A DNA stretch of 64,000 nucleotides, from positions 248,001-312,000 of the forward strand of contig NZ_PUIA01000037.1 in the NCBI RefSeq assembly GCF_002967715.1. Reading direction: 5' to 3'. The number at the start of each line of letters is the position of its first letter. Within the stretch, counting starts at the first letter, position 1. Origin of the DNA: Blastopirellula marina. Its GTDB lineage: Bacteria > Planctomycetota > Planctomycetia > Pirellulales > Pirellulaceae. This document shows positions 7,748 through 17,813 of the stretch, piece by piece. Under the pieces are notes generated by a model. It ran no database searches and had not been told where the DNA came from. It saw only the letters and a list, made by a program, of their open reading frames with translations. The position numbers and the translations under genes are program-made.

Positions 7748-8653
7748 TTAATTGGCGCTGACAGGCTCGTTGCCTGACTTGCTGGCCCCGGCTAAAAACG
7801 TGGCGAAGTCGACCGTCTCGGGGACGAACGTCACCGAACCGTCACCCCGCGAGAACATCGCCCCGCCTGGGTGCAGGCTGCCAAACGCAACCGTGTTCCA
7901 CTTGTCGTCCACGCCGCTGTTAATGGGGGCCTGGATGTTCTTCGAGATCAAAAAGAGCTTGCCGCGCGAATCGTTGTATTCGCCCCGCAGCCAGTAGCGG
8001 CGGTAGGGCATGTCCTTCCACGAGTTCTCACCCATCAGGTAGGTATTCGAGAGACCGTCGGTCACGTCGCGAAACTTCGAGCCTTTCTCCCACATGATCC
8101 CTTCGGTGCAGCGTCCCCCGAATGCTTCGGAAAGGTTCTGGCAATCGTAGGCCTGGCTCGAGGAAGCGTTGTTGCCTTGAGGGCCGAGGATGCCGAAGTA
8201 GTGGATCGCAAAGCACTGCTGGCCGCTGTAGACCTCGTCGGTACGTGGCGAGTACGTTTCCGAACTGGGGGCACTCGGGCACAAATAAGCATCCACGCGG
8301 TAAATACCGTACTTCACGCGACCGGTCGCGACGTGACTGCCGGTGGTGTAATCGAGCCCCTCGGCGATGGCATTTTGTTCCAACTGCGGAAGGATCGAAG
8401 CGCTCCAGCCGAGGTGGTTACCACCATAGCCGGGAGCTGGCAGAATGCCGTGAATATCGTGGTAAGTGTGCATGGCCAAAGCGGTTTGCTTCATGTTGTT
8501 CGAGCACTGCATCCGTCGGGCAGACTCGCGAGCCTGCTGCACGGCCGGCAAAAGCAAGGCAATCAGAACGCCGATAATGGCAATTACCACCAATAGTTCG
8601 ACAAGCGTAAAAGCGCGCGAGCGCTGCCAACGCGGCGACGTAGGAAGAAGCAT
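7748..8653 (-). CDS. DUF1559 protein with prepilin-type N-terminus
   Basis: The start at 8653 gives a short basic leader followed by the type IV prepilin methylation motif AFTLVELLVVIAIIGVLIAL (cleaved before the Phe) and the Q(Q)ARESARRMQCSNNMKQ segment that defines DUF1559. GGGAAA lies just upstream. The C-terminal part ends with the family H-x-G motif region (SLHPGGAMFSRGDGSVTFV). These pseudopilin-like proteins are massively amplified in Planctomycetes and are thought to be exported through a type II secretion or pilus-like machine; individual functions are unknown. It is followed by its usual lipoprotein partner. Confidence 0.92.
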   Translation of the reverse strand: MLLPTSPRWQRSRAFTLVELLVVIAIIGVLIALLLPAVQQARESARRMQCSNNMKQTALAMHTYHDIHGILPAPGYGGNHLGWSASILPQLEQNAIAEGLDYTTGSHVATGRVKYGIYRVDAYLCPSAPSSETYSPRTDEVYSGQQCFAIHYFGILGPQGNNASSSQAYDCQNLSEAFGGRCTEGIMWEKGSKFRDVTDGLSNTYLMGENSWKDMPYRRYWLRGEYNDSRGKLFLISKNIQAPINSGVDDKWNTVAFGSLHPGGAMFSRGDGSVTFVPETVDFATFLAGASKSGNEPVSAN

Positions 8654-8928
8654 TTGAATTTTCCCGTGATGAGACCGGAGCGATCGAGGATCAGCCGTCG
8701 AGATAAGAGATAAGAACACCGACTATCCGCAACTGATCTTATCGGTAAGAGTAAACTCTCGCCATATATTTTAAGTTTTTTATTGGCCGGGTTGGGGAGA
8801 TCACCACCCCCGATAGGCAGGCTAAGGGGGCGATCAGATGCCTGGCGTTGTCCTATATAAAGTCTGGGGACTCTGAGCGACAATTAAACGCAAGCAAGCT
8901 GCGAACAACGCGTGATGGGAGAAACATA

Positions 8929-9927
8929 GTGCTGGCACTTGTCACCGGGTCTACCGGATTAGTGGGCAACAACGTAACGCGAATGCTGTTGGATCAAGGG
9001 CATCAGGTTCGCGTGATGGTCCGAGATCCGCGCATCGATCGTTCGCTAGCAGGGCTCGATGTCGAGGCGGTCCCCGGCGACATCCGTGAAGAAGAGGCGG
9101 TGAACACGGCCATGATCGGCGTCGATGCGGTCATTCACTCGGCGGCCGTGGTGCATATTGGCTGGACCAAAGAAAAGCTGATGCAGCAGGTGAATGTCGA
9201 AGGGACCAGGATCGTCGCCGAAGCAGCCCTGAAGCAAGGGGTCCGCATGGTGCACGTTTCTTCGGTCGATGCGTTGGGTGTGGGCAAGAAGGATGCCTCG
9301 GCCAACGAAGACTCGCCCCGCGAGGGGAAGATCCCCTGCCCTTACGTCGTCACCAAACGTGCCGCCGAAGACGCCCTGCGCGAGATGGTTCCCCAAGGCT
9401 TGAACGTCGTGATCACGAACCCGGCGTTGATGTTCGGGCCGTGGGACTGGAAGCCTTCGTCCGGCCGGATGCTGATTTCGGTCGTGAAGAAGCAGCCCCC
9501 CATGGCACCCAGCGGTGGTGGCAGCGTTTGCGATGTTCGCGACGTGGCTGCGGCGATCATCACGGCCATTCACAAGGGGAAGGTCGGCGAGAACTATATC
9601 CTCGGCGGCGAGAACCTGACCTACTTCGACCTCTGGAAACGCATGGCCGCGATCACGGGTCGGCGGCCGCCGTGGGCCCGCTTGGGACCGGTGATCGGGA
9701 TGATCGCCGGTTTCAGTGGCGATATGTATGGCCACATGGATGGAAAAGAGCCGGAGGTGAACTCGGCAGCGATTAAGATGGGTAGCCAGTACCATTACTA
9801 TCGCAGCGACAAGGCGATGGAAGAACTCGACTATCAGATTCGTCCCCTCGATAAGACCTTGCGGGATGCGCTGGTTTGGTTTCGCGCCAATGGTTATCTC
9901 CCCGCGCTGGATGGTTCCAAAAAATGA
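8929..9927 (+). CDS. NAD(P)-dependent sugar epimerase/reductase (extended SDR, HpnA-like)
   Basis: I take the GTG at 8929, preceded by GGGAG at 8-12 bp, giving 332 residues that begin directly at the Rossmann fold. The nucleotide motif is G7-S-T-G10-L-V-G13 and the catalytic pair is Y139-x3-K143 (CPYVVTK), with the SS of HVSSVDALG upstream. It resembles dihydroflavonol-4-reductase-type SDRs and the hopanoid-associated sugar epimerase HpnA; the substrate cannot be read from sequence. Its TGA overlaps the ATG of the serine hydrolase by 4 bp, so the two are co-translated. No other hopanoid gene is visible in the window, so an HpnA role is only a possibility. Confidence 0.85.
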   Translation: MLALVTGSTGLVGNNVTRMLLDQGHQVRVMVRDPRIDRSLAGLDVEAVPGDIREEEAVNTAMIGVDAVIHSAAVVHIGWTKEKLMQQVNVEGTRIVAEAALKQGVRMVHVSSVDALGVGKKDASANEDSPREGKIPCPYVVTKRAAEDALREMVPQGLNVVITNPALMFGPWDWKPSSGRMLISVVKKQPPMAPSGGGSVCDVRDVAAAIITAIHKGKVGENYILGGENLTYFDLWKRMAAITGRRPPWARLGPVIGMIAGFSGDMYGHMDGKEPEVNSAAIKMGSQYHYYRSDKAMEELDYQIRPLDKTLRDALVWFRANGYLPALDGSKK

Positions 9928-11237
9928 AAAACACCCCTGATCGCCGCCAGTTTCTCGCCCGGCTGGGCATGCTTATCTCTACTAGCGGCATCGGAGCCTG
10001 GTCTGCCGAAGAGTGCACGGCGGCCGATGGTGTTGCCTCTACGGGGAAGAGTCTGCCGGGGCTCGAAGCGTTCGACCGGACGATCGGGCAGTTCATTGAA
10101 AAGAACAAGCCGCTGGGGGTATCGCTGGCGGTGGCCTATCGAGGCCGGCTCGTTTACGCCAAAGGATTTGGCCACGCCGATCTGCCTGGTAAGCGAAAGG
10201 TGCAGCCGACCTCGTTGTTTCGTATTGCCAGTCTCACCAAGCCGATCACTGCCGTCGCGGTCATGAAACTGGTGCAAGAGGGCAAGGTTCAGTTGGATCA
10301 GCCGATCGTGCCGCTGCTGAACGCCAGCTTCTTACCCGAAGATCCACAACGCTGGGTCGATCCTCGCCTGGCCGATGTCACCGTGCGGCAATGTTTGCAG
10401 CATAGCGGTGGTTTTGACAAAGATACGTCGGGCGATCCGTTTGCCATGAGTCGGCAGGTTCGTGCGGCATTGAAGGTCACCTTTCCACTGGCCAAAGAGG
10501 ACGTGCTCCGTTTCGCGCTGACGCGCAAACTCGACTTCGACCCAGGCACCAGGCATGCCTATGCGAACGTGGGCTACTTGATGTTAGGGCAGATGATCGA
10601 ACAGGTAACCGGCCAGTCGTACGGCGACTATGTGCAGCAGGAAGTGCTGCAGCCGATGCAGATCCGCCGCATGCGTCTGGCGCGGACGCTCCCCAAGCAT
10701 CGCGCCGCCGGCGAGGTCGAGTATCGAGATACCAAGCAGCGCACCGGAAGAAATGTCTTGGGAGAGCGAGGCATCGATCCGGTCCCCTATCCTTACGGGA
10801 TCGAACGCATCGAGAACCTGGCGTCGGTCGGGGGCTGGCTGGCTTCGTCGGTCGATATGGTTCGCTTTACGTCGGAGCTGTTCTTTCCCACGGCCGATGC
10901 GATCCTCTCGCGCGAATCACTGCAAACGATGTTTGCTCCACCGCAGATCGCCGGCAAACAAATCACCGGCAACGAGGCCTACTACGCGTGCGGTTGGCTC
11001 GTGCGTCAAGCGCCCGGCAGTGTGCTGCCGTGGACGTGTTGGCATACCGGCCGCCTGACCGGCGTATCGACGCTGCTGGTCTCTCGCGCCGATGGTGTGA
11101 CGTGGAGCGTGCTGTTCAATCAAGATACCGCCCCCGACGGTCAGCCCTATGCCAGGAAGATCGACTCGCCGATGCATGCCCCGGCCAATGCGGTTGCTGA
11201 TTGGCCGGAGGGGGATTTGTTTGCGGATTACCTGTAG
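9924..11237 (+). CDS. Exported beta-lactamase-family serine hydrolase
   Basis: This is 437 residues from the ATG at 9924 that overlaps the epimerase stop. The N-terminus (NTPDRRQFLARLGMLISTSG) looks like a Tat signal. The class C beta-lactamase/DD-peptidase motifs are complete: S103-L-T-K106 (SxxK), Y213-A-N215 (YxN) and a C-terminal HTG in CWHTGRLTG. Such proteins include esterases, D-aminopeptidases and penicillin-binding proteins as well as true beta-lactamases, so resistance should not be assumed. Coupling to the epimerase suggests a shared envelope or glycan-related job, which is inference. The gene converges with transaldolase, 11 bp apart. Confidence 0.88.
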   Translation: MKNTPDRRQFLARLGMLISTSGIGAWSAEECTAADGVASTGKSLPGLEAFDRTIGQFIEKNKPLGVSLAVAYRGRLVYAKGFGHADLPGKRKVQPTSLFRIASLTKPITAVAVMKLVQEGKVQLDQPIVPLLNASFLPEDPQRWVDPRLADVTVRQCLQHSGGFDKDTSGDPFAMSRQVRAALKVTFPLAKEDVLRFALTRKLDFDPGTRHAYANVGYLMLGQMIEQVTGQSYGDYVQQEVLQPMQIRRMRLARTLPKHRAAGEVEYRDTKQRTGRNVLGERGIDPVPYPYGIERIENLASVGGWLASSVDMVRFTSELFFPTADAILSRESLQTMFAPPQIAGKQITGNEAYYACGWLVRQAPGSVLPWTCWHTGRLTGVSTLLVSRADGVTWSVLFNQDTAPDGQPYARKIDSPMHAPANAVADWPEGDLFADYL

Positions 11238-11248
11238 TCGGTATCCGC

Positions 11249-12295
11249 TTAGACGGCGGCCTTTTTCGACTCGATCAATGCGAGCAAGGCCTTCTGTGGA
11301 TCGGCGAACTTGGCGATCCCTTCTTCCATCAACACATTCTCGAGATCGACGTAGTCGACTTTGCTGTCGAGTTCGTCGAGCACTGACTGTGGCGGCAACT
11401 GATCGATCTCTCGGTCGAACGACTTGCCACTCTCTTGAACCTGTTGGTTCGTCTTGGGGGGATTCGTTTCAATTCCATCCCCGGCGAACGCCGCGACGTA
11501 CTTCCAGGGAGGATCGGAAGGAAGCTTCGTTCCGGTCGACGCGAAGATTAATTCCTGCTGCAGCTTCAAGTTCTTGTCGGCCCAGAACTCGGCGTTGTCT
11601 TTCCAAATGTTCTTGGCGTTCACAATCCCCAGTTGCCCCTGGGCCGCATCGCTGAGATCGGGCAGATGCTTCTCGGAATAAACATCCACGCGAGAAACAA
11701 AGATAGAGTAGACACTTTTGAACGCGTCGGTCGATTTCCGCCGCTGCGCGCCGCGCCAAACGGCCTCGCGAGCCGCGTGATATTGCCGCATGGTGAAACA
11801 AAGTGTCACGTTCAACGTGATGCCGGCGGCACAAAGTTCTTCTAACGCATCGATGCCGGCAGGGGTCGCCGGGACTTTGATCATGCGGTTCTTATGACCG
11901 CTGCCCCACTTCTTGCCCAGCTCGATGTACTGGGCCACTCGCTCGTCGTGCGGCAGGTTACGCTCCGGGTCTTCCAGCAGAGGATCGAGCTCGAAGCTGA
12001 CGTACCCGTCGTTCCCCTCGGTACGCTCCCAGACGGGTAAAAAGACGTCCTGGGCGTTTTGAACCATGCGATCGGTGATCGTCCAGGCAATCTCGTCGGC
12101 CTCGTGTCCTGCGGCGGTAAGCTCTTCGATCCAGTTGTCGAATTGGCCTGATTTGATCAGATCGGAAACGATCACCGGATTGGATGTCGCCCCGGAAACG
12201 CCAAGCTTGAAATTCGAGTCGACCAGCTCAGGGTCGATTGAATCGAGCCAAACTTTGGTGCCTGCCTGTATGAGAGTTTCCAATGGCGTCGTCAT
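11249..12295 (-). CDS. tal: Transaldolase
   Basis: This is 348 residues from the ATG at 12295, which has AAGGAG upstream; a longer open frame from 12442 lacks a ribosome site. Transaldolase moves a dihydroxyacetone unit between sugar phosphates in the pentose phosphate pathway in the cytoplasm. The Schiff-base lysine is K140 in [12 protein letters not shown]. The early [24 protein letters not shown] and the later [14 protein letters not shown] segments are typical of the family. The gene is monocistronic, convergent with the serine hydrolase and divergent from the RND exporter. Confidence 0.93.
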   Translation of the reverse strand: MTTPLETLIQAGTKVWLDSIDPELVDSNFKLGVSGATSNPVIVSDLIKSGQFDNWIEELTAAGHEADEIAWTITDRMVQNAQDVFLPVWERTEGNDGYVSFELDPLLEDPERNLPHDERVAQYIELGKKWGSGHKNRMIKVPATPAGIDALEELCAAGITLNVTLCFTMRQYHAAREAVWRGAQRRKSTDAFKSVYSIFVSRVDVYSEKHLPDLSDAAQGQLGIVNAKNIWKDNAEFWADKNLKLQQELIFASTGTKLPSDPPWKYVAAFAGDGIETNPPKTNQQVQESGKSFDREIDQLPPQSVLDELDSKVDYVDLENVLMEEGIAKFADPQKALLALIESKKAAV

Positions 12296-12701
12296 TGCGG
12301 AGCGCTCCTTTACTCGGAATTCAATTGCACGAATTGGACGAAGTTGCCGTATTCTACCCACACGCGTGGTGGCGATCCTCTTTATTCCAAGCCGAGAAGG
12401 TTGGAGAAGACACCCCAATTGGGAAATGGTGAAGATGCGCAAGTTAGGGTATTTGCGCCTGCCATAGACTCAACTTGAAGAAAACTGTAGCTTTAATCGC
12501 TTACAGACGCAAAAATTGGCGAAGTTTTTACCGTTTTGCGTAGAAAGCAGTAAGCAGCGGATTTTCTATGAGATCCCCTCAGGAAAAGTTGGGTTCTCAT
12601 AGCCGTGTCCATTGGCTGAGCCGATGGCGTTGGATCTTGGCCGAAGCGTTCCCAGGACCTTGATTTGAGCTTGCTCAAGGATTCTCAAAGAGCGGATTTT
12701 G
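12296..12701. other. Divergent intergenic region between tal and the RND exporter
   Basis: About 400 bp serving as promoter region for both genes. The only strong structure is the inverted repeat at 12566-12602. I see no small gene, tRNA or repeat-family member here. Confidence 0.5.
12566..12602. promoter_or_regulatory. 12-bp inverted repeat upstream of the RND exporter
   Basis: CTATGAGATCCC (12566-12577) and GGGTTCTCATAG (12591-12602) are complementary with one mismatch, separated by 13 bp. It lies 100 bp before the exporter start. It could be an operator or a leader hairpin; no U-tract follows. Confidence 0.45.
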
Positions 12702-15700
12702 ATGCAGATGCGTCGACCTACATTCTTCGAGCGTTATGCCCTGTACATCTTGTGCACGATCTTTTTCCTCGTGCCGTTTGCGCTGCGCGGAGCACGTTTG
12801 TCGCTCGAGCAGATGCGGAACGATGTTAAGGACTGGCTCCCCAGCGACTTCGCCGAAACCTCGGAGCTTGACTGGTTCCGCGATCACTTCCTGGGTGAGC
12901 AGTTCGTGCTGATCAGCTGGAAAGGCTGCACCGCCGACGACCAGCGTCTGGACTATTTAGCGCGCCTCTTGGTGCCGCCGCCGCTGACCGAAGAAGAGAA
13001 GCAAAAGGTCCCCATCGATCACCGCCTGCCTGACTTTATCGGCGACGAACTGGGACTCTATTACCCTGGCGACGAACACCAAGGGTGGGCCGGCCAGAAC
13101 GAAAAGTGGTTCCTGGGCAACAATGCGACCTGGTATTACCTGCTGGAAAACGGCGAACTGTATAAGTGGAATGGCAAAAGCACTGTCCTTGGTGCGTTGG
13201 GTCGTGCCTCCGAACGCGTCTTCACCGGAGGTAACTCGGTCGACGGCGATTACGTAAAGAAGGTGCATGAAGAGTACTTCAAGAAGCCAAAACTTCTGCA
13301 AGCTCGGCTCTTCAAATCGGTTACGACCGGGCCAGACGTGTTGGCTCAGTTGGCTGCCCCCGGCGGTACGCTGGTTCGCAATGAAGACCCCAGCCCCAAA
13401 GATTTGGAAGAAGCCCGGCAGAAGGCCTTGGACCGCCTGACTGGTACCCTGTTTGGTCCTGACGGAGAGCAGACCTGCTTGATCGTCACGCTGACCGATG
13501 CCGGCAAGGTCGACCTGCGCCGCACCATGGGACACGGCGTGCTTGGCCGCCCGCTGGGGCAGTTGGAAGAGCTGGCCGAACAAGCTGGCGTTCCGTTGGA
13601 AGAGCTTCGCCTGGGTGGTCCTCCGGTCGATAACGTTTCGATCGACGAAGAAGGGGAACGCACGCTGGCCCGCCTGGTCAGCTTCAGCGTGATCATCGGC
13701 CTGGGGCTTTCTTACATGTGTCTGCGCAGTATCAAGCTGACGATCATGGTCTTCTTTGTCGGTGGGATCAGCGCGGTGACGAGCCTGTCGTTGATTTACT
13801 GGACCGCTGGCCGCTTCATCTGGTGGCTCGATCCTACGACTGACGCGGTGATCATGTCGATGCCGGCCGTGGTGTACGTGCTCGGCTTATCGGGCGCGAT
13901 CCATATTGTGAACTACTACAAAGACGTCGTGAACGAATCCGGCACGCTGCGCAACGCACCCGAGCTAACGATCGCTCATGGTTGGTACCCCTGCACAATC
14001 GCCGCCGTGACCACCGCCGTCGGTCTTGGTTCGCTGGCAACCAGCAGCATCACGCCGATTCATAAGTTCGGCATCTTTTCGGCCATGGGCGTGCTGGCAA
14101 CGCTCTTCCTGCTGTTTACCTACTTGCCGGCTGCACTGCAAATGTGGCCCCCCAGTGCGGCTAAGAAAAAGGGAGAAGCCAAGCCGGTCGAACCTTCCGC
14201 TGCCGGTCTTTGGATTAGCCGAATTGGGGACAAGGTCGGTGACTATATCATCGCCAACAACATTAAGGTCGCGATTGGCTGCCTGGCGATCTTCCTCTTC
14301 TTCGCGTTTGGTCTGCAGTACCTGAAGACATCGGTGCAGTTGTTGAAGATGTTCGACGACGATGCCCGCATCATTCAGGACTATGCCTGGTTGGAAGACA
14401 ACCTCGGCAAGCTGGTTCCCATGGAACTGGTCGTCCGTGTCGAACCGGAGCTGCTGTACTACGACGAAGCCGATCCAGAAAAAGCCCTCAACCCGCTGGC
14501 CTTGGCGAGCGAGAACAAGGTCGATCCCAAGTTCCAGTACAAGTTCCTGGAGCGTATGGAGATGGCCCAGCGTGTGGCCAACGTGGTCGAAGAGTACCTC
14601 GGCCCCGATGGAGCAGAACTCGTAGGTCCGCCGATGTCGGCCCTGACGTTCGCTCCGGAACTGCCCGATGCCGGCAACAGCACGGCTTCTCTCTCGGAAC
14701 GTTACGCCTATAGCAAGCAGTTGGAAGCCTCGTTCAACGAGTTTGTCCGTTCCGACTACCTTCGCGTCGATAAGAAGAACGGTGCCGAACTGTGGCGCGT
14801 GAGCCTCCGCTTGGGTGCTTTGGAAAACATCGACTACGGCAACTTCGTCAACGACCTGAAGCAAGTTACCGAACCGATCATGGACGCCTACCAGGCCCGC
14901 GATCGGATTCTGGCTCAGATCGACAAAGACCGCGACGGTGCTGGCTACGTCAACGCCAAGGTGGCGCTGCTGGGCGTGAACTTCGAATCTGCCAAAGAAG
15001 CGGCCACCGATGGCAAACCAAATCACCACGATCGCTACGGCCACCTCGACGCCACGAAGGTCTTTTCCGAAACGCTGCGCGACTTGCTGGTCAACGCACG
15101 CATCAAGGTGCTGGATCACGATCCGAATGCCCATACCCAGGAACGTCTGGATTGGATTCTGAACAACGGTCGCGGCCATGCCGACTATGTCGCACTGGTC
15201 GAACCGAACGCCATTTACGACATGGGTGCGATTGCCGAGAACGCCAACATCAAAGGGACCTTCGACATCACCGCGCACGAGTACACCGGGAAAGAGATAC
15301 CCCGCATGTACGCCGATGGCCGGCCGCCTGTTTCGCTGGTTTACACGGGCGTGGTTCCCGTGGTGTACAAGGCCGCTCGTACGCTGCTGACCAACCTGAT
15401 CGAAAGCACGGTCTGGGCGTTCGCCTTGATCGCACTGGTGATGATGCTGGTGCTCAAGAGCTTCCGGGCTGGCCTTATCTCGATGCTGCCGAACGTCTTC
15501 CCAATTTGTATCGTGTTCGGCTTTATGTCGTGGACGGGCATTGAAGTCGACATTGGTACGATGATGACCGCCAGCGTGGCGATGGGTGTGGCGGTGGATG
15601 ATACGGTCCACTTCCTGACCTGGTTCCGCTGGGGCCTCGACGAAGGCTATACACGTGCCCATGCGATTAAAGAAGCCTACAACCGCTGTGCGATGGCCAT

Positions 15701-16034
15701 GTTCCAGACAACCATCATCGGTGGTTTGGGTCTGGCTGTGTTCGCTTTCAGCACCTTCACGCCCACCCAGCGATTTGGCTACCTGATGGTCTCGCTGTTG
15801 GCGGTGGCCCTGATCGGCGACCTGGTGTTCCTGCCGGCCCTGCTGGCTGGTCCGCTGGGACGCGTTTTCCGTCCGGACCACAAGGCCCGCAGCAAACGCA
15901 ACGACGAAGATGACCGTGCTGAGGAAGAGCCCGCCAACGAACCATCGGCCGAAGTCGATACCCCGGAAGTCGCCGGCGAAGAAGTGGAAGAACCGCGTGT
16001 CTACCCGGTTCACGGCCGCAGCCGGCCTGCGTAG
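12702..16034 (+). CDS. MMPL/RND-superfamily membrane exporter
   Basis: This is about 1110 residues with RND topology: TM1 at about 12-30, a periplasmic domain to about 325, a bundle of five helices to about 470, then TM7 near 520. A second periplasmic domain runs to about 900, and the last five helices to about 1060. The signature GVAVDDTVHFLTWFRWG in the C-terminal bundle contains the paired aspartates of the proton relay. The C-terminus is a charged cytoplasmic tail (KARSKRNDEDDRAEEEP). MMPL proteins export lipids or hydrophobic compounds using proton-motive force, but the substrate is unknown here. An ATG two codons further in (12708) is also possible. The start is close to the end of the hairpin-containing region. 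Confidence 0.9.
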   Translation: MQMRRPTFFERYALYILCTIFFLVPFALRGARLSLEQMRNDVKDWLPSDFAETSELDWFRDHFLGEQFVLISWKGCTADDQRLDYLARLLVPPPLTEEEKQKVPIDHRLPDFIGDELGLYYPGDEHQGWAGQNEKWFLGNNATWYYLLENGELYKWNGKSTVLGALGRASERVFTGGNSVDGDYVKKVHEEYFKKPKLLQARLFKSVTTGPDVLAQLAAPGGTLVRNEDPSPKDLEEARQKALDRLTGTLFGPDGEQTCLIVTLTDAGKVDLRRTMGHGVLGRPLGQLEELAEQAGVPLEELRLGGPPVDNVSIDEEGERTLARLVSFSVIIGLGLSYMCLRSIKLTIMVFFVGGISAVTSLSLIYWTAGRFIWWLDPTTDAVIMSMPAVVYVLGLSGAIHIVNYYKDVVNESGTLRNAPELTIAHGWYPCTIAAVTTAVGLGSLATSSITPIHKFGIFSAMGVLATLFLLFTYLPAALQMWPPSAAKKKGEAKPVEPSAAGLWISRIGDKVGDYIIANNIKVAIGCLAIFLFFAFGLQYLKTSVQLLKMFDDDARIIQDYAWLEDNLGKLVPMELVVRVEPELLYYDEADPEKALNPLALASENKVDPKFQYKFLERMEMAQRVANVVEEYLGPDGAELVGPPMSALTFAPELPDAGNSTASLSERYAYSKQLEASFNEFVRSDYLRVDKKNGAELWRVSLRLGALENIDYGNFVNDLKQVTEPIMDAYQARDRILAQIDKDRDGAGYVNAKVALLGVNFESAKEAATDGKPNHHDRYGHLDATKVFSETLRDLLVNARIKVLDHDPNAHTQERLDWILNNGRGHADYVALVEPNAIYDMGAIAENANIKGTFDITAHEYTGKEIPRMYADGRPPVSLVYTGVVPVVYKAARTLLTNLIESTVWAFALIALVMMLVLKSFRAGLISMLPNVFPICIVFGFMSWTGIEVDIGTMMTASVAMGVAVDDTVHFLTWFRWGLDEGYTRAHAIKEAYNRCAMAMFQTTIIGGLGLAVFAFSTFTPTQRFGYLMVSLLAVALIGDLVFLPALLAGPLGRVFRPDHKARSKRNDEDDRAEEEPANEPSAEVDTPEVAGEEVEEPRVYPVHGRSRPA

Positions 16035-16152
16035 CGGCATTGCCTGTCGACCGGGCCCTGATTCTGCCTATAATGGATCGTTTCGCGGCCTCGCTCCCCA
16101 GTGGATAAGCGAGGCCTGACTCCGTTTGGGCCCGGCTCTTAGGACCGCTACG

Positions 16153-16731
16153 TTGCAGATTATTCACTTTCCTCACCCCACGCTGCGTTACAAATCGAAG
16201 CCTGTGAAGCGCGTCGACGCGGAACTTCGCGGCATGATCGCCGAGATGTTCGATCTGATGTACCAGGCTCGGGGGATTGGCCTGGCCGCCAATCAGGTAG
16301 GTATCCCGTTGCGGTTTTTCGTTATGAATCTGGCCGGTGAAAAGGGAGAAGGCGAGGAACTCGTCTTCATCAATCCGGCCATCAACCGTGGTACCGGATC
16401 GGACGAAGCCGAAGAGGGCTGCTTGAGCCTGCCAGGCGTTTACGGCGCAGTGATGCGTCCCTCCGAGATCTTGTTCAGCGCCTACATGCCCAACGGCGAG
16501 AAGTTCGAGCAGAAAGTCGACGGCCTGTTTGCTCGCTGCGTGCAGCACGAGACCGACCATCTCGACGGGATCATGTTCACCGATCGCATGGACGAAGACT
16601 CGCTGTACGAAATCCAGCCGCAGATTGACAAGTTCGAGCTTACCTTCGAACGCTTGCGCGGCGAAGGCAAACTGCCTACCGACGAAGAGATCGTCAAGTT
16701 CCAGGGCAAACTCGAAGAGAAGTATGCTTAG
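16153..16731 (+). CDS. def: Peptide deformylase
   Basis: This is 192 residues from a TTG at 16153 with AGGA about 9 bp upstream; this start gives the canonical MQIIHFPHPTLR N-terminus. It removes the formyl group from nascent proteins. All three family motifs are present: GIGLAANQVG (41-50), EGCLSLPG with the metal ligand C90, and QHETDHLDG with H132, E133 and H136. Length is normal, with a modest C-terminal extension. It is followed by fmt, so the two enzymes that add and remove formyl groups are neighbours, as in many bacteria; a repeat element fills the gap. Confidence 0.95.
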   Translation: MQIIHFPHPTLRYKSKPVKRVDAELRGMIAEMFDLMYQARGIGLAANQVGIPLRFFVMNLAGEKGEGEELVFINPAINRGTGSDEAEEGCLSLPGVYGAVMRPSEILFSAYMPNGEKFEQKVDGLFARCVQHETDHLDGIMFTDRMDEDSLYEIQPQIDKFELTFERLRGEGKLPTDEEIVKFQGKLEEKYA

Positions 16732-16734
16732 GTA

Positions 16735-16822
16735 GTTTGAAGTTTTCAGTGTTCAGTTTTCAGTAAGACTGACAGAGCGATCTCGCTTGCACTGAAAACG
16801 GAACACTGAATACTGAAAACTA
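16735..16822. repeat. Palindromic dispersed repeat, family A
   Basis: GTTTGAAGTTTTCAGTGTTC begins at 16735 and continues to about 16764. The complementary arm (ACTGAAAACG... to TACTGAAAACT) runs 16791-16822, so the whole unit folds back on itself. Related sequence occurs at 24786-24935 and 26066-26144. It ends 4 bp before the fmt start, so it must be in the def-fmt transcript or carry its own promoter. Confidence 0.65.
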
Positions 16823-16826
16823 GAAT

Positions 16827-17813
16827 ATGAAAATCGTCATGATGGGGACGGGGCCGTTTGCTGTTCCCACGTTCCAGGCCCTGATTGCCACCGAGCACGA
16901 AGTCGCTTGCCTCTTTACGCAGCCGGTGCGGTCGGTGCATCGACGGAAGTCTTCGATTCCCACTCCGATGCGCGACGTGGCCGCCGAGCACGGCATTGCC
17001 ATTCATGATCCGGTGAGTGTGAACACCGAAGAAGCGCGACAGCTACTGGCCGATCTTCAACCAGATTTGTTGGTTGTGTGTGACTACGGTCAGATCTTGA
17101 AAGACTTCATCCTGGCCACCGCTACCTATGGCGGTATCAACCTGCACGGGTCGATCTTGCCCAGGTATCGCGGCGCGGCACCGGTCAACTGGGCGATTCT
17201 CAATGGCGACGCGGAAACCGGCATCACGGTCATTCACATGACACCGAAGCTCGACGGGGGCCCTTGCCTGCAAGTAGTTCGCACGCCGATCGGCCCGACC
17301 GAAACAACCGTCGAACTGGAACCTCGGCTGGCGGATCTCGGCGTACCGGCCGTGCTCGAGTCGATCGAGATGCTGCTGAAGCATGGCCCAGAAGGAACCC
17401 CCGGCGTGGTTCAGGATCAGTCGCTCGCCACCAAGGCACCACGCCTGGCCAAGGCCGATGCAGACATCAACTGGGAAGATACAGCCGAGCTGATCTATAA
17501 CAAGTTTCGCGCGTTCCAGCCGTGGCCTGGCTGCTTTACGCATTGGCAGCAGCACGATAAGCCGCCGCTGCGAATTATCCTGAAAGAGATCCGCTTGTTG
17601 CGCGAGCCAGCCCCGGAAGGGATCGCGCCCGGCTCGGTCTCAGTGGTGGCGGAAGATCGGCTCTATTTCGCGGCGAAGGGGGGCCAAATCATTGTCGATT
17701 GGCTGCAGCCAGCCGGTAAGAAGCCGATGCGCGTGGCCGACTTCGTCCACGGTTACCATCCCCAGGTGGGTGATCGATTGCTGTCGGAATCGGCCCTTTC
17801 GCCGCAAGAATAA
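16827..17813 (+). CDS. fmt: Methionyl-tRNA formyltransferase
   Basis: This 328-residue enzyme formylates initiator Met-tRNA using 10-formyl-tetrahydrofolate. The signature INLHGSILPRYRGAAPVNWA contains the catalytic Asn105 and His107, and D143 (KLDGGP) completes the formyltransferase triad. A C-terminal tRNA-binding beta domain follows from about residue 205. Length matches the family. The start is the only ATG matching the N-terminus MKIVMMGTGPFAVPTF. Its upstream region is occupied by the family A repeat, so no good Shine-Dalgarno is visible. Confidence 0.95.
   Translation: MKIVMMGTGPFAVPTFQALIATEHEVACLFTQPVRSVHRRKSSIPTPMRDVAAEHGIAIHDPVSVNTEEARQLLADLQPDLLVVCDYGQILKDFILATATYGGINLHGSILPRYRGAAPVNWAILNGDAETGITVIHMTPKLDGGPCLQVVRTPIGPTETTVELEPRLADLGVPAVLESIEMLLKHGPEGTPGVVQDQSLATKAPRLAKADADINWEDTAELIYNKFRAFQPWPGCFTHWQQHDKPPLRIILKEIRLLREPAPEGIAPGSVSVVAEDRLYFAAKGGQIIVDWLQPAGKKPMRVADFVHGYHPQVGDRLLSESALSPQE

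Noticed and set aside
9924-11237. Serine hydrolase as an antibiotic-resistance beta-lactamase
   Set aside because: The SxxK, YxN and HTG motifs are shared by esterases and DD-peptidases; nothing shows resistance activity.
13965-16040. Long minus-strand open frame of 691 codons opposite the RND exporter
   Set aside because: It is an antisense shadow produced by high GC and codon bias; the plus strand encodes a full RND protein with motifs.
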